From assembly GCF_004745645.1 (NCBI RefSeq), contig NZ_SRMB01000001.1, positions 2,356,001 through 2,420,000 of the forward strand: 64,000 bases of DNA, in the 5' to 3' direction. The position numbers were made by a program, and so were the translations under genes. Source of the DNA: Hymenobacter metallicola. Lineage in GTDB: Bacteria; Bacteroidota; Bacteroidia; Cytophagales; Hymenobacteraceae. Below the pieces are notes generated by a model. It did no database searches. It worked only from the letters and a program-made list of their open reading frames with translations, and was not told the DNA's origin. Positions 35,020-42,506 of this stretch are shown in pieces (position 1 is the first letter of the stretch; the number at the start of each line of letters is the position of its first letter).

Positions 35020-35409
35020 CTACTTCTTCAGTTCGCCCATAACACCCCGGCCCTGCCGCTCGCGCACCCGGCGCTCCAGGGCGGCCAGGGCCTTGTCGAT
35101 ACCAGCAATAAACTCGTCGTGGTCCTCGGAGGGGAATACGTTGTTGAGCTTGTTGTGCCGGTCTTTCAGCAGCAACAGTAGTTGCTCGGTCTGCACGCCG
35201 GGCTGCCACGTTCCGTCCTCGTTACGCTTTACGAATGTAATAGCATGGGTGCCCTCCCCATAGACAGCAGCGCCGTTTTCGAAGCGCATCATGGGGTGAA
35301 TCTCGTAGTTGTGGGCGCCTTGAAACTTCTCGTCCGTAGGCAGGGCTACGATGGTTTGCTCCTGGCTCGGGAATACGGTAGCGGCAAGTAGAATGCGATT
35401 TTCTTCCAT
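35020..35409 (-). CDS. conserved-type phage protein, 129 aa
   Basis: The N-terminal half has a beta-rich domain (HPMMRFENGAAVYGEG). The C-terminal helix carries LLLLLKDRHNKLNN and ALAALERRVRERQGRGVMGE, a pattern of L..R...R..RGV.G that I recall from a widespread unnamed phage family. Function unknown. Confidence 0.5.
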   Translation of the reverse strand: MEENRILLAATVFPSQEQTIVALPTDEKFQGAHNYEIHPMMRFENGAAVYGEGTHAITFVKRNEDGTWQPGVQTEQLLLLLKDRHNKLNNVFPSEDHDEFIAGIDKALAALERRVRERQGRGVMGELKK

Positions 35410-35416
35410 TGTGGGG

Positions 35417-35602
35417 CTAATAAATGGGTTGAGGTAAGGCTAGCACTCCGCCGAGGCGTCGCAGCTCAGCGCATAGATCCAGTCCGTTGTGAACGAGCGG
35501 CTGATTGTCGCAATAGGCGCTGAGTACGTCGGTGGCGCGGTAAGGCGTACCGAGTACCAGCCGGTCCAATACGGAAAGGTCGAAGTTATAGCCACGGCTC
35601 AT
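35417..35602 (-). CDS. small phage protein, 61 aa
   Basis: The start ATG overlaps the stop of the upstream gene (ATGA). Two Cys (SAYCDNQ, LDLCAEL). No family recognised. Confidence 0.45.
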   Translation of the reverse strand: MSRGYNFDLSVLDRLVLGTPYRATDVLSAYCDNQPLVHNGLDLCAELRRLGGVLALPQPIY

Positions 35603-36477
35603 GCGGTTTGGCGGTAAGAGGCGGCAATTTCGGCGGCCACCCGGTCGTCGTCGGTGTGGTTGATACTGAACACCTTGGCGTATTCAGGCTCGGGCCGGGA
35701 AATGCGCAGGTGGGTTTCGTTGAGCATGGGCGGGTGGGGTGCCCGCACGGCGTCGATGAAGTCCCGACGGACGGCGTAGTACTCGCGGCCCTCCAACGTT
35801 ACCCGCAGTGGGTAGCCGTGGCGGCCGGTGATCGAGCGGCTGAATACTACGTGGTCGAAGGCTTTCACTTCGTCGGGCTGGCCCTTCAGCGGCTTGCCGG
35901 TGTAGCGCACCAGGCCCTCGCGCTTGATGGCCAGCACGCCGTTGCGGGTGGGCAGGTTCTCGCGGGTGGTGCTTTCGTCGCCTTCCTGCGGACCTTTGTT
36001 CACGCCCAGGGCGGGCAGGAACAAGCCGCTGGGCAGCAGCGTGCCCTCGGCGTGGGCCAGCTCGGGCGCTTTCTCTACTTCGGGGAAAATGGGCTCACAA
36101 AGCACATAGCCAGCGAAACCCAGGAAGCCACCGCAGCCGTCGGGCGTAGCCACCAACTGGGCCAGATCCACCAAATACAGGTTGGGGTGGTTGTCCGGGT
36201 CGGGCTGGTTGGCATCTTCCAGGGCGCTCCACTTCACGTACACTGTATCGCCGGCTGACGGCAGATGGTCCTTCAGGGAGGAGTAGGTGTAGTTGCGGCC
36301 CGTGCCCTGAATGCGGTACGGAGACAAGCCCAGCGGGCCGCACATGACTTCAACGGCCGTGCAGGTGGCTACGTCGTCGTAGTCGGTAGACTTGTAGAGG
36401 GTCTGGCCGGCCAACTGGAACGTGTCTTCATTGCGCTTGGGCGCAGAAACCAGCAGTTTATCGTACAGGGGTTGCAT
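35599..36477 (-). CDS. phage protein with possible GroES-like N-terminus, 292 aa
   Basis: MQPLYDKLLVSAPKRNEDTF, the Cys/Val-rich strand VATCTAVEVMCGP and the later SAGDTVYVKWSALED have the order of a GroES fold (opening DRVLV strand, VvavG, vGD.Vly). The match is weak and the mobile-loop region is not typical. The remaining ~180 residues are beta-rich and unassigned. Confidence 0.4.
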   Translation of the reverse strand: MQPLYDKLLVSAPKRNEDTFQLAGQTLYKSTDYDDVATCTAVEVMCGPLGLSPYRIQGTGRNYTYSSLKDHLPSAGDTVYVKWSALEDANQPDPDNHPNLYLVDLAQLVATPDGCGGFLGFAGYVLCEPIFPEVEKAPELAHAEGTLLPSGLFLPALGVNKGPQEGDESTTRENLPTRNGVLAIKREGLVRYTGKPLKGQPDEVKAFDHVVFSRSITGRHGYPLRVTLEGREYYAVRRDFIDAVRAPHPPMLNETHLRISRPEPEYAKVFSINHTDDDRVAAEIAASYRQTA

Positions 36478-36738
36478 TTAGTAGAAGAAATAGATCGTGT
36501 GCTCCAAGTACATAGCTTCCTTTTCGCCAACACCGCCAGCGGCAAGGCACATTACCAGCCACCTTACATCATCGTCATTGCGAGAGACGAGAATTGCGTT
36601 TGGCTCGATTTCACCGTCACCGGCTACGGCTCGCAACTCTTGGGGTGCCTTATCGAACGGTACAACCACCCAGCCGAGCGAATCGGCCAGGTGGAAGATA
36701 GCGCCGAGGGTTATTCCCTCTTTCAGCGAAAAGCTCAT
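36478..36738 (-). CDS. small phage protein, 86 aa
   Basis: Compact alpha/beta protein with ITLGAIFHLADSLGWVVVPF at the start. The stop is followed directly by the start of the 292-aa gene. Three Tyr/Phe-rich residues end the chain (IYFFY). No family recognised. Confidence 0.45.
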   Translation of the reverse strand: MSFSLKEGITLGAIFHLADSLGWVVVPFDKAPQELRAVAGDGEIEPNAILVSRNDDDVRWLVMCLAAGGVGEKEAMYLEHTIYFFY

Positions 36739-37230
36739 TTACCGGCTGCGGGCGTTGTCCCGGGCAATTTCGTTCGGAGTGCGGGGCTCGTCCTGGCTCC
36801 GGGGGCGGGCTAAGGACACCAGTTCACCTCCTACATATTTTACTCTAGCTCGGCGGGAGTCGTTCATCGGCATGTCGTCCCCGAATGCGCCGGTATTCAC
36901 CTTGCAGCCATACGGAACTTTGTGGTGCGGCTTGGGCCGGTTGGCAGGGTTGGCATAGTGCCGAGCGAAGCGATTCTGGTCGCGGTTGTTGGCTTTGCGC
37001 ACCTCGTCGGCCAGCACCACGTCCTCGTGACGGTCTAGGTCGGCGGGAGAAAGGGTAATCAGGCCCAGGCTATACAGGCGCAGCAGCTGGCGGCTGGCCT
37101 TGCCCTCGCGGGCAGTGCGCACTACTACTGGCTCTTTTTTCACGGGCTCCGCTTGCGTGGGAACAGTAGTGGTGGCACCCAGGACGGCGGCGGCCAGGGC
37201 AGAAGCGGCGGATTTCACGTTTTTGAACAT
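36739..37230 (-). CDS. probably exported phage protein, 163 aa
   Basis: N-terminal KNVKSAASALAAAVLGATTT with VPTQA resembles a signal peptide. The rest is basic and Arg/Asn-rich, without recognised motifs. It precedes the 86-aa gene with TAA and ATG touching. In the block with small membrane genes it may be part of lysis, but no catalytic motif supports this. Confidence 0.5.
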   Translation of the reverse strand: MFKNVKSAASALAAAVLGATTTVPTQAEPVKKEPVVVRTAREGKASRQLLRLYSLGLITLSPADLDRHEDVVLADEVRKANNRDQNRFARHYANPANRPKPHHKVPYGCKVNTGAFGDDMPMNDSRRARVKYVGGELVSLARPRSQDEPRTPNEIARDNARSR

Positions 37231-37261
37231 ACTGCAGGGGTTGTTGGAGGTTGGAAATGGG

Positions 37262-37510
37262 TTAGAGAATGATCCAGCCGCGCGTCGTGCGAATACGCCG
37301 GTTTTGTTTGTGGTATTGGGGGCCGTAGCCGCGCAGGAAATCTGGTTGGCCGGTCAGGTCGCGCTGATGCTTGGGCGCTGCAGGTAGACGCAGTTCGTAG
37401 CCGACAAGGCCCAGCACGCGGCAGGAGCGCCAGTCGGTGCGGAAGCGGGCCGAGCTGAACCCGAGGAACATTGGCAGCGTCAGGGCTGCAAAAAGACAGA
37501 GGAGCAGCAT
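37262..37510 (-). CDS. small protein with N-terminal membrane/signal segment, 82 aa
   Basis: MLLLCLFAALTLPMFLGFSS is a membrane or signal segment, followed by a basic tail. Start at ATG 37510, two bases after the stop of the upstream gene. A spanin or holin accessory role is possible but not shown. Confidence 0.5.
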   Translation of the reverse strand: MLLLCLFAALTLPMFLGFSSARFRTDWRSCRVLGLVGYELRLPAAPKHQRDLTGQPDFLRGYGPQYHKQNRRIRTTRGWIIL

Positions 37511-37511
37511 C

Positions 37512-38069
37512 TTAGGGGAGCTTGATAAGGCGGCGGGTGGCGGTGCCGGGGGCCACGGCAACGGAATTGGCGGTATTGGCGGCACCCTGGGCGGCGAAGT
37601 AGCGGGCCAGCGGGTCGTTGGCGTACTGCGTTTCGTTCACGTAGGCGGCGCGGCGCGGGGCCATGTAGGCTTCCACGGCTTCGGGGGCGAAAGCCAACTG
37701 CCCGGGGTTTTTCTCCGCCGCTGCCAGCAGGCGCCCACGGCCGGCATCAAACTCTGCCTGGGCGTGCTCAACGGGCGTCATGGTGCGGTTCAGGCCCATT
37801 GCGCGGCCGTAGGCTTCGGCCCGCTTCACTCCTTCCGGCGTGCGCATGCCGGCCAGCAGTTGCCCATAGGTCAGGGTTTTGCCCGGGTTCAGTGGGTCGG
37901 CAATGTCCCGAATAGCCTCCCGGTAGAGTTCCTGCATGCCGCGCTGGTCGTGGCCGACCTCTTCCAGGAACTGCTGGGTGACGTTGCCGGCCTTGCCGCG
38001 CGTCTGGGTGGCGTTGGAGTAGGTGCCTACCGGTACGGAGCGGCGGTTATTCTTCGAGTCTTTCGGCAT
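37512..38069 (-). CDS. phage protein, 185 aa
   Basis: Start at MPKDSKNNRRS (38069), inside the end of the previous gene. Helical, with many Ala and Arg (FDAGRGRLLAAAEKNPGQLA). No membrane segment or catalytic motif; function unknown. Confidence 0.45.
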   Translation of the reverse strand: MPKDSKNNRRSVPVGTYSNATQTRGKAGNVTQQFLEEVGHDQRGMQELYREAIRDIADPLNPGKTLTYGQLLAGMRTPEGVKRAEAYGRAMGLNRTMTPVEHAQAEFDAGRGRLLAAAEKNPGQLAFAPEAVEAYMAPRRAAYVNETQYANDPLARYFAAQGAANTANSVAVAPGTATRRLIKLP

Positions 38070-38253
38070 AGCGCAGATGATAGATGAGTACCCAGAAACA
38101 ATCAGCCAGCAGCAGCAGAACGCCAAACCCCATTTGCCATACTGCATACACGACTGGATTAGTAGGTGCAGGCAGCAGCCAAGGATACGCGGTCAGCAGC
38201 AACAGCACGCTGAGAAAGGCACCGCCAAAACAAATGAGTATTCCTTTGGTCAT
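38047..38253 (-). CDS. two-helix membrane protein, holin-like, 68 aa
   Basis: Two hydrophobic helices, ILICFGGAFLSVLLLLTAYP (residues ~5-24) and VYAVWQMGFGVLLLLADCFW (~37-58), with a charged C-terminus (YAERLEE). A holin-like layout. It is the first gene behind promoter P6; the start ATG 38253 is ~18 bases after the predicted transcription start. Confidence 0.55.
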   Translation of the reverse strand: MTKGILICFGGAFLSVLLLLTAYPWLLPAPTNPVVYAVWQMGFGVLLLLADCFWVLIYHLRYAERLEE

Positions 38254-38275
38254 GTAGCGTGGCTGAGGTTGGGAC

Positions 38276-38341
38276 GAAAGATACGAATTCTGTCTTGATT
38301 TACGATATAGAAAAACAAATTTTGTCTCGATTTTCAAGATA
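38276..38341 (-). promoter_or_regulatory. phage promoter P6 with two palindromic operators
   Basis: Minus -7 box TATCTTTC (38283-38276) followed by G, with TCG 19 bases upstream. Operator centres at 38300 (TTCTGTCTTG / CGATATAGAA) and 38332 (TTTGTCTCG / CAAGATAAAG), 32 bases apart. Drives the 68-aa membrane gene and probably the operon running to the terminase and portal. Confidence 0.75.
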
Positions 38342-38346
38342 AAGAA

Positions 38347-38399
38347 AGAAGCACCTCCGGCTCAGCCAGGGGTGCTTCTACAAAAGGGCGGAGCCTTTT
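38347..38399. terminator. two adjacent hairpins, terminator-like
   Basis: First: AGAAGCACC (38347-38355) and GGTGCTTCT (38371-38379) with an inner GGCT/AGCC pair; on the minus strand it is followed by TTTCTTT. Second: AAAAGG (38382-38387) and CCTTTT (38394-38399). They stand between the 50-aa gene and P6 and would stop minus-strand readthrough into P6. Confidence 0.6.
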
Positions 38400-38437
38400 A
38401 AAATATATTTGTTTTTTAATGTTCCAACTGGCAAAAG

Positions 38438-38557
38438 TTACCGATACCGCAAGTTTTCCAGAGTTTCGGTAAGTTTTCAGGGAGTTTCGGTAATTCTTGC
38501 ACCGAGTTTCGGTAAGATTTGCCCGGGCAAAAGTTGAGGTTTCGGTAAGATTTGGCC
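38438..38557. repeat. iteron-like repeat array beside an AT-rich stretch
   Basis: GAGTTTCGGTAA occurs at 38461, 38482 and 38504, and GAGGTTTCGGTAAG at 38536. An imperfect inverted copy TTACCGATAC lies at 38438-38447. Spacing is 21, 22 and 32 bases, so the first three copies face the same side of the helix. The AT-rich run 38399-38420 lies beside it. Candidate replication origin or a cooperative operator array; nothing codes here. Confidence 0.7.
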
Positions 38558-38562
38558 AGCTG

Positions 38563-38715
38563 CTACAGGATGCTCAAGACTAGAAGGACGATGCAGCCGC
38601 CCAGGGCAATCTTCAGGGTGGCGTTTTCTTCCGGGCGCTGCGAAATAAAGACCAATACGCCGGTAAAGCCAATGATTACCAGGAATTTGACGAGTACGGT
38701 GATGATTTCGAGCAT
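38563..38715 (-). CDS. tiny two-helix membrane protein, 50 aa
   Basis: IITVLVKFLVIIGFTGVLVF and LKIALGGCIVLLVLSIL are two membrane segments separated by a charged loop (SQRPEENAT). Start ATG 38715, two bases before the next stop. Holin-like in size and topology; no named family. Confidence 0.55.
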   Translation of the reverse strand: MLEIITVLVKFLVIIGFTGVLVFISQRPEENATLKIALGGCIVLLVLSIL

Positions 38716-38716
38716 A

Positions 38717-39394
38717 TCAGGAAGGGGTGTTGAGGCGGTCATGGGTGCCGAAGGGGCGGAAGTCTCGGCGCGGGGGCGTCGCCGGTGGCTCCTGCTGAGC
38801 CGGTTCTGCGGCGGGTGGCGGCGCCGGTACTGCTTTAGGCTTGTTCTTCGAGCCGGGTTGCCGGCCGCGCCGTCGGACAGGTGCGGGTTCCGGAGCAAAT
38901 ATGGGCGTCCAGGATATGCTCACGGCAGCGGGCGCTGCGTCTTCGGCTGGCAGCTCAGCAGGTTCCTCACCAGCTACTTCACCAGTTGCCTTTTCGCGCA
39001 TCCGGTCCAGGCGGGCCTTGATTTCCTCGCGCTTGTGCTCGTCTGGCTCCAGCAGAAACTCCTTTTCCAATTCGACCACGCGCCGGGCGTAGGCACCCGC
39101 CTTCACGCGGACCTGCGGCAACTCGGGCTCGGCTAGTGTCGGCTCAGGCGCTGGCAGGTGGGCTTGGGCCAGCAAGGTAACCTGGGCAAGGGCCTGGCGG
39201 TCTTTCTTGTGCGGGCCGCGTAGCTTTTTTGGGCTATCAGCTGGCTTGGCCAGCCGACGGCCGCGCCGGGAGCAGGCCGCAATAGCGAGGTGGCCGATAG
39301 CCTCGGCAATTTCAGGGAAGCCGTTGGCGGCCAGGATGGCGGCGAACTTGGGGGCGCCGTCGATGGCATCGAGCAGGGCTTGGGTGGTGCGCAT
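38717..39394 (-). CDS. basic phage protein with AT-hook-like motif, 225 aa
   Basis: RRRGRQPGSKNKPK near residue 180 resembles an AT-hook. Upstream are basic helices (RRLAKPADSPKKLRGPHKKD) and an acidic stretch. Start MRTTQALLDAIDGAP at 39394. A DNA-binding role near the repeat array is plausible but unproven. Confidence 0.55.
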   Translation of the reverse strand: MRTTQALLDAIDGAPKFAAILAANGFPEIAEAIGHLAIAACSRRGRRLAKPADSPKKLRGPHKKDRQALAQVTLLAQAHLPAPEPTLAEPELPQVRVKAGAYARRVVELEKEFLLEPDEHKREEIKARLDRMREKATGEVAGEEPAELPAEDAAPAAVSISWTPIFAPEPAPVRRRGRQPGSKNKPKAVPAPPPAAEPAQQEPPATPPRRDFRPFGTHDRLNTPS

Positions 39395-39398
39395 GGTG

Positions 39399-39758
39399 TT
39401 ATTGAGGGCTGAGAATTTCGAGTTCGTTGGCTGAAAAGTATTCTTCCAACTCCAATACACGGTATACTTTCTTGCCGTAGGCTAGGTGGGCCTCCTCAAC
39501 GGTAACGAGGCACCCAACAAACTTTTTCTTCCAGGATTGCCGGTTTTCAGGCAATTCACCCTCTGAGTACAAGTGGTTCATGCCGGTTTGGTTGAACGAG
39601 TCCACAGAACGGATGATGGCTCGCAGCTGCGGGCAGTGGCGGTGCTCGGCAGCTGAATAATGGGTACCAGTCTGCAGGCCAACGTAGTGGCCCTCAGTTG
39701 ACCAGAGGCACTTTTCATTGAGAAAAGCAGGGCCTTTTATTACATGCAGGATTTCCAT
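39399..39758 (-). CDS. phage protein, 119 aa
   Basis: Beta-rich small protein with several His and Cys (HYSAAEHRHCPQLRAI). No family recognised. It lies two bases after the 135-aa gene. Confidence 0.45.
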   Translation of the reverse strand: MEILHVIKGPAFLNEKCLWSTEGHYVGLQTGTHYSAAEHRHCPQLRAIIRSVDSFNQTGMNHLYSEGELPENRQSWKKKFVGCLVTVEEAHLAYGKKVYRVLELEEYFSANELEILSPQ

Positions 39759-39760
39759 CG

Positions 39761-40168
39761 CTACTTATCGGTTGGAATGCAGCACCCAGGGCAGGACGGG
39801 TTGCCCGAAGCATTCCGGCAGCCCTCGGTGCAGTTGGTGGCACGTTGCAGACGGTCAATTTCAGCGGCAATCAGGGCGCCAGCTACAATTAGTTTTTCCA
39901 GGGGCGACTTGCGCTCAATCTTGCGGAAGAAAACCAAGCCGAATTCGGTTTGCCACGGCCACATTTTCACTTCCTCAGTTTGGCCAGCAACACAGATGTT
40001 TGCCATATCGCCACTAGCATACAGGGACAAGGCGGTTGCAGCTGCCTGCATTAGCTCGCCGCGCCCATAATCATCATCGTGGGCCACGTCCCAGCCGTGC
40101 TTGTGAATCTGCTCCTGGCGCTCAGCGGCTATCAGCTCGGCGCCGGTCAATGCGGTGTTGTCTTTCAT
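39761..40168 (-). CDS. conserved phage protein of the EHDD/AGALIAAEI type, 135 aa
   Basis: ERQEQIHKHGWDVAHDDDYG, a central WPWQTEFGL and LIVAGALIAAEIDRL match a widespread unnamed phage family (AER.EQ...HG...EHDD ... WPW ... AGAL..AEI.R). Its acidic helices resemble MazG-like pyrophosphohydrolases, but I do not see the full catalytic set. The C-terminus adds an unusual Cys-rich tail (CTEGC ... CPGCC). Confidence 0.6.
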   Translation of the reverse strand: MKDNTALTGAELIAAERQEQIHKHGWDVAHDDDYGRGELMQAAATALSLYASGDMANICVAGQTEEVKMWPWQTEFGLVFFRKIERKSPLEKLIVAGALIAAEIDRLQRATNCTEGCRNASGNPSCPGCCIPTDK

Positions 40169-40197
40169 GGTCTTGGGTCTACTGTAAAGGAGAAAAA

Positions 40198-40950
40198 CTA
40201 GGCAGCGAAAAGAGTTGGTGTAGCGGCTATGGCTTGCAAGCGAGTAAGGGCGGCGGTGTAATACTCGAGGTGTAGCTCACAACCTATAAAGCGCCGCCCT
40301 TCAACCAAGCAAGCGTGGCCGGTACTACCACTTCCGGCGAAGCAATCGAGTACTGTATCCCCTTCGTTGGTGTAAGTTGACACCAACCAGCGCAGTAGGT
40401 CGACGGGCTTCTCGGTTGGGTGGGCGCAGTTCACCGTGGGCACACTGGCAAAGTCCAGAACGGTGGTCGGGTGCCGTTCTCCGGTGTCGTTGTATTCGCC
40501 GCCTCGGTGTTGCTGGTAATGTTGTGCTACATCCGGCTTGCGCTTCACGCGGCCAACATTGCGGCTTGTCTGCTGTTTTTGAGCGTTGTAAGTGGCGGCC
40601 TTGATGTTTGGGGCGAACACGATCAGATCTTCATGGCCAGCGAGCGGGCGCCAAGCAGCATCCAAGAAACGAGAGGCCCTGCTTTTAGCCCACACCATTC
40701 GATACCGGTACCACTCCCGATTGCTTTGAATCAGATCCAGGGTGAATAGGTCAGCAGCGAACAACACTACTACTCCGTTATCCTTCAACACGCGTCGAGC
40801 CTGTACCCACCATGCCGACCAGTTAAAAGCGCCCTGGTCAAAATGCAGATTGGTTGTCAAGTACGGCGGGTCGGCTATAATAGCATCTACTGAGCCATCC
40901 GGTAGCGAGGCCATTACCTGCAGGCAATCTTGGTGGTGTAAAGCGTACAT
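40198..40950 (-). CDS. DNA adenine/cytosine-N4 methyltransferase, 250 aa
   Basis: DPPY at residues 27-30 and FAGSGST near residue 213 make this a beta-type N6/N4 DNA methyltransferase, with the catalytic motif before the SAM motif. HPTEKPVDLLRWLV is the expected linking segment. No restriction gene is adjacent, so it is an orphan phage enzyme that may protect phage DNA or alter promoter binding. Target sequence unknown. Confidence 0.85.
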   Translation of the reverse strand: MYALHHQDCLQVMASLPDGSVDAIIADPPYLTTNLHFDQGAFNWSAWWVQARRVLKDNGVVVLFAADLFTLDLIQSNREWYRYRMVWAKSRASRFLDAAWRPLAGHEDLIVFAPNIKAATYNAQKQQTSRNVGRVKRKPDVAQHYQQHRGGEYNDTGERHPTTVLDFASVPTVNCAHPTEKPVDLLRWLVSTYTNEGDTVLDCFAGSGSTGHACLVEGRRFIGCELHLEYYTAALTRLQAIAATPTLFAA

Positions 40951-40955
40951 AACTG

Positions 40956-41231
40956 CTAGTTGGTAAAGATTTCGCCACGGAAGTACACCCCAAAGGCATC
41001 CTCGCGCACGAAGTCGAACTGGACCACCTGGGGCCAGGCAGGAATGCGCACTAGGATATCCTGGCCGCGCTCGAAGACGTGGCCGGCCGCGCGAAACTCG
41101 TCTACTTTCTCCTGCAGGGCCATGATGAATTCCACGGCCAGTTTCCCGAGCACGCGCTGGAGACAGTTTTCGCCCGAGCTGGGCGTGTAATTGACGGCGT
41201 AAGCGAATTTTTGGGTTGTTGGCGTGTTCAT
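40956..41231 (-). CDS. phage protein, 91 aa
   Basis: Start MNTPTTQKFAYAVNYTP at 41231, just before the stop region of the upstream gene; a start 12 codons upstream would overlap it. Mixed alpha/beta protein with a Cys (SGENCLQRV). No family recognised. Confidence 0.45.
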   Translation of the reverse strand: MNTPTTQKFAYAVNYTPSSGENCLQRVLGKLAVEFIMALQEKVDEFRAAGHVFERGQDILVRIPAWPQVVQFDFVREDAFGVYFRGEIFTN

Positions 41232-41238
41232 TTCCGCG

Positions 41239-41553
41239 TTATTTTTGGTAGGTGTAGGCTTTTGCAATTCGCTCCATAAATTCTCTCCCGTCCATTTTTG
41301 CCCATTTTCGGCCCTTAATCCGGTACTTGTACTGGTTGCCGGCCGGTTTCAGGGAAAGGTACACGTCGGGCTTGCCGAGCTTGAGGATGATAACCACATT
41401 TTCCGTCGGGGCCTCTTTGTAGCAGACCTTGGCCTTGTTCAACTCCTGGACTACTCGAAAAGCACGCCAGTCAGCTGCATTCACCCTGGCTGCTTGTGAG
41501 GACTCCCTGGTGCAGTCGCAGAAGTCCTTATGGCAATTCGTGCAGTCGCTCAT
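41239..41553 (-). CDS. Cys-rich phage protein, 104 aa
   Basis: The N-terminus MSDCTNCHKDFCDCTRE has a cluster of four Cys that could bind zinc. The rest is a small basic domain. It is the first clear gene of the operon behind the P7 leader, about 390 bases from the predicted start site. Confidence 0.5.
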   Translation of the reverse strand: MSDCTNCHKDFCDCTRESSQAARVNAADWRAFRVVQELNKAKVCYKEAPTENVVIILKLGKPDVYLSLKPAGNQYKYRIKGRKWAKMDGREFMERIAKAYTYQK

Positions 41554-41593
41554 AGTGGCTCAGACTTGCGGATGGAAGATTCAGGATGAGCAG

Positions 41594-41647
41594 GGGTAAC
41601 CACGTAAAGGCTGTGAACTGGCGTTAACAGTCCTTATGTGGTTACCC
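41594..41647 (-). promoter_or_regulatory. long stem-loop in the P7 leader
   Basis: GGGTAACCAC (41594-41603) pairs with GTGGTTACCC (41638-41647); an inner CTGT/ACAG pair lies between. It stands about 40 bases before the first gene of the operon. Together with the terminator at 41840-41881 it makes a structured leader. Confidence 0.55.
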
Positions 41648-41839
41648 AATACCTGCGTCTGGTGAGTTCGAGGAAGTGGCGGGGCTGCCAGTCGCTGAAA
41701 GTGGGCAAAGAGCGGGCTGGCATTTAAAACCGAGAGTGGAAGGTGTGACCCAACTTGCTCGTTAATGCACCGTCGGAGCCGGCACAACAGTTCTTTCAGG
41801 GGAACAGGCAAAGACCCAAGCGTATCGGCCGGGAAAAAC

Positions 41840-41881
41840 AAAAAGCCCCGACACAGGACCGGATTCCTGGCGGGGCTTTTT
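41840..41881. terminator. strong terminator just downstream of promoter P7
   Basis: AAAAAGCCCCG (41840-41850) and CGGGGCTTTTT (41871-41881) with an inner CAGGA/TCCTG stem. On the minus strand it runs into CTTTTTGTTTTTC, a strong U tract; it is bidirectional. It lies 65-110 bases from the P7 start site, before any gene, so readthrough must be controlled or only a short RNA is made. The 41554-41996 stretch has no convincing gene. Confidence 0.8.
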
Positions 41882-41952
41882 CAGCTTTGTGTGACGTGGA
41901 ACGTCAGAGGCTGTTAAGGTCGTCTGTCAGTGGATTCCGGCCGCTGATGTTT

Positions 41953-42020
41953 CAAAGGTAAGAATCCTATCTTGAAAGTCAAGACAGAAACGAAAATTAT
42001 TTCTCGAAATTCGAGACAGA
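41953..42020 (-). promoter_or_regulatory. phage promoter P7 with two palindromic operators
   Basis: Perfect minus -7 box TACCTTTG (41960-41953), 19 bases after TTG. Operator centres 41977 and 42009 (arms CTATCTTG/CAAGACAG and TCTCGAAATTCGAGA), 32 bases apart. The upstream copy is inside the 3' end of the RepL-like gene, encoding its last residues. Confidence 0.8.
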
Positions 42021-42476
42021 ATTCCGGTACCCGCTGGATTCAGTCACCAGCTCCTTGCGGCCGGCTGCCTTGCCCCGCCACCCATACTCCGCCACCAGCA
42101 CGTAGCGGCCGGTGCTGGCCCTGGTCAACAGCCCCGCCTTCACCAACTCAGCTAAGGCACGCTGCACGCTCTTGCCCGAGCACTTAAGCAGCTGGCACAG
42201 TTCCTCCCGCTCCCGGGCCCCAAACAGCAGGTAGCCCTTCCCGTTCTGGGCATTCACCAGACACCACATATACAGCTGCGGCGCCACGCCGGCCAGGGCC
42301 ACCACCAGCAGCATGCCCGCCCGGTAGAGAAACCCGAAATCATCCTTGCTCTTGGATTGTACTTTTACGGTACTCGTGGTCGAGCCCAGCAGCTCGCCGG
42401 ACTCCGCATTTACGTACACGGTCTCCTTCTTATGGATCTGGCGGAGCCCGCCTTTCAACTGTGGTTTTTCGTCCAT
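41997..42476 (-). CDS. RepL-like winged-helix replication/regulatory protein, 159 aa
   Basis: KKETVYVNAESGELLGSTTS at the N-terminus, a hydrophobic middle (MLLVVALAGVAPQLYMWCLV) and the winged-helix segment ELCQLLKCSGKSVQRALAEL with LVKAGLLTRASTGRYVLVAE follow the layout of RepL plasmid replication proteins. It could start phage replication or regulate transcription. It is bracketed by operators (P7 at its 3' end, P8 upstream) and by two tandem repeats before its start, so it is likely autoregulated. Confidence 0.6.
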   Translation of the reverse strand: MDEKPQLKGGLRQIHKKETVYVNAESGELLGSTTSTVKVQSKSKDDFGFLYRAGMLLVVALAGVAPQLYMWCLVNAQNGKGYLLFGAREREELCQLLKCSGKSVQRALAELVKAGLLTRASTGRYVLVAEYGWRGKAAGRKELVTESSGYRNSVSNFEK

Positions 42477-42506
42477 CTTTTCTTCTGCTGGTTTTTCATT
42501 CCCAAA

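Noticed and set aside
38438..38557. Repeats considered as a CRISPR array.
   Set aside because: Units are only 12-14 bases, spacers about 9-20 bases, and no cas gene is near; iterons fit better.
41581..41841. Open frame of about 86 codons with a TTG start in the P7 leader.
   Set aside because: The start is TTG directly after the terminator and it would span the leader hairpin; composition does not look like a phage gene.
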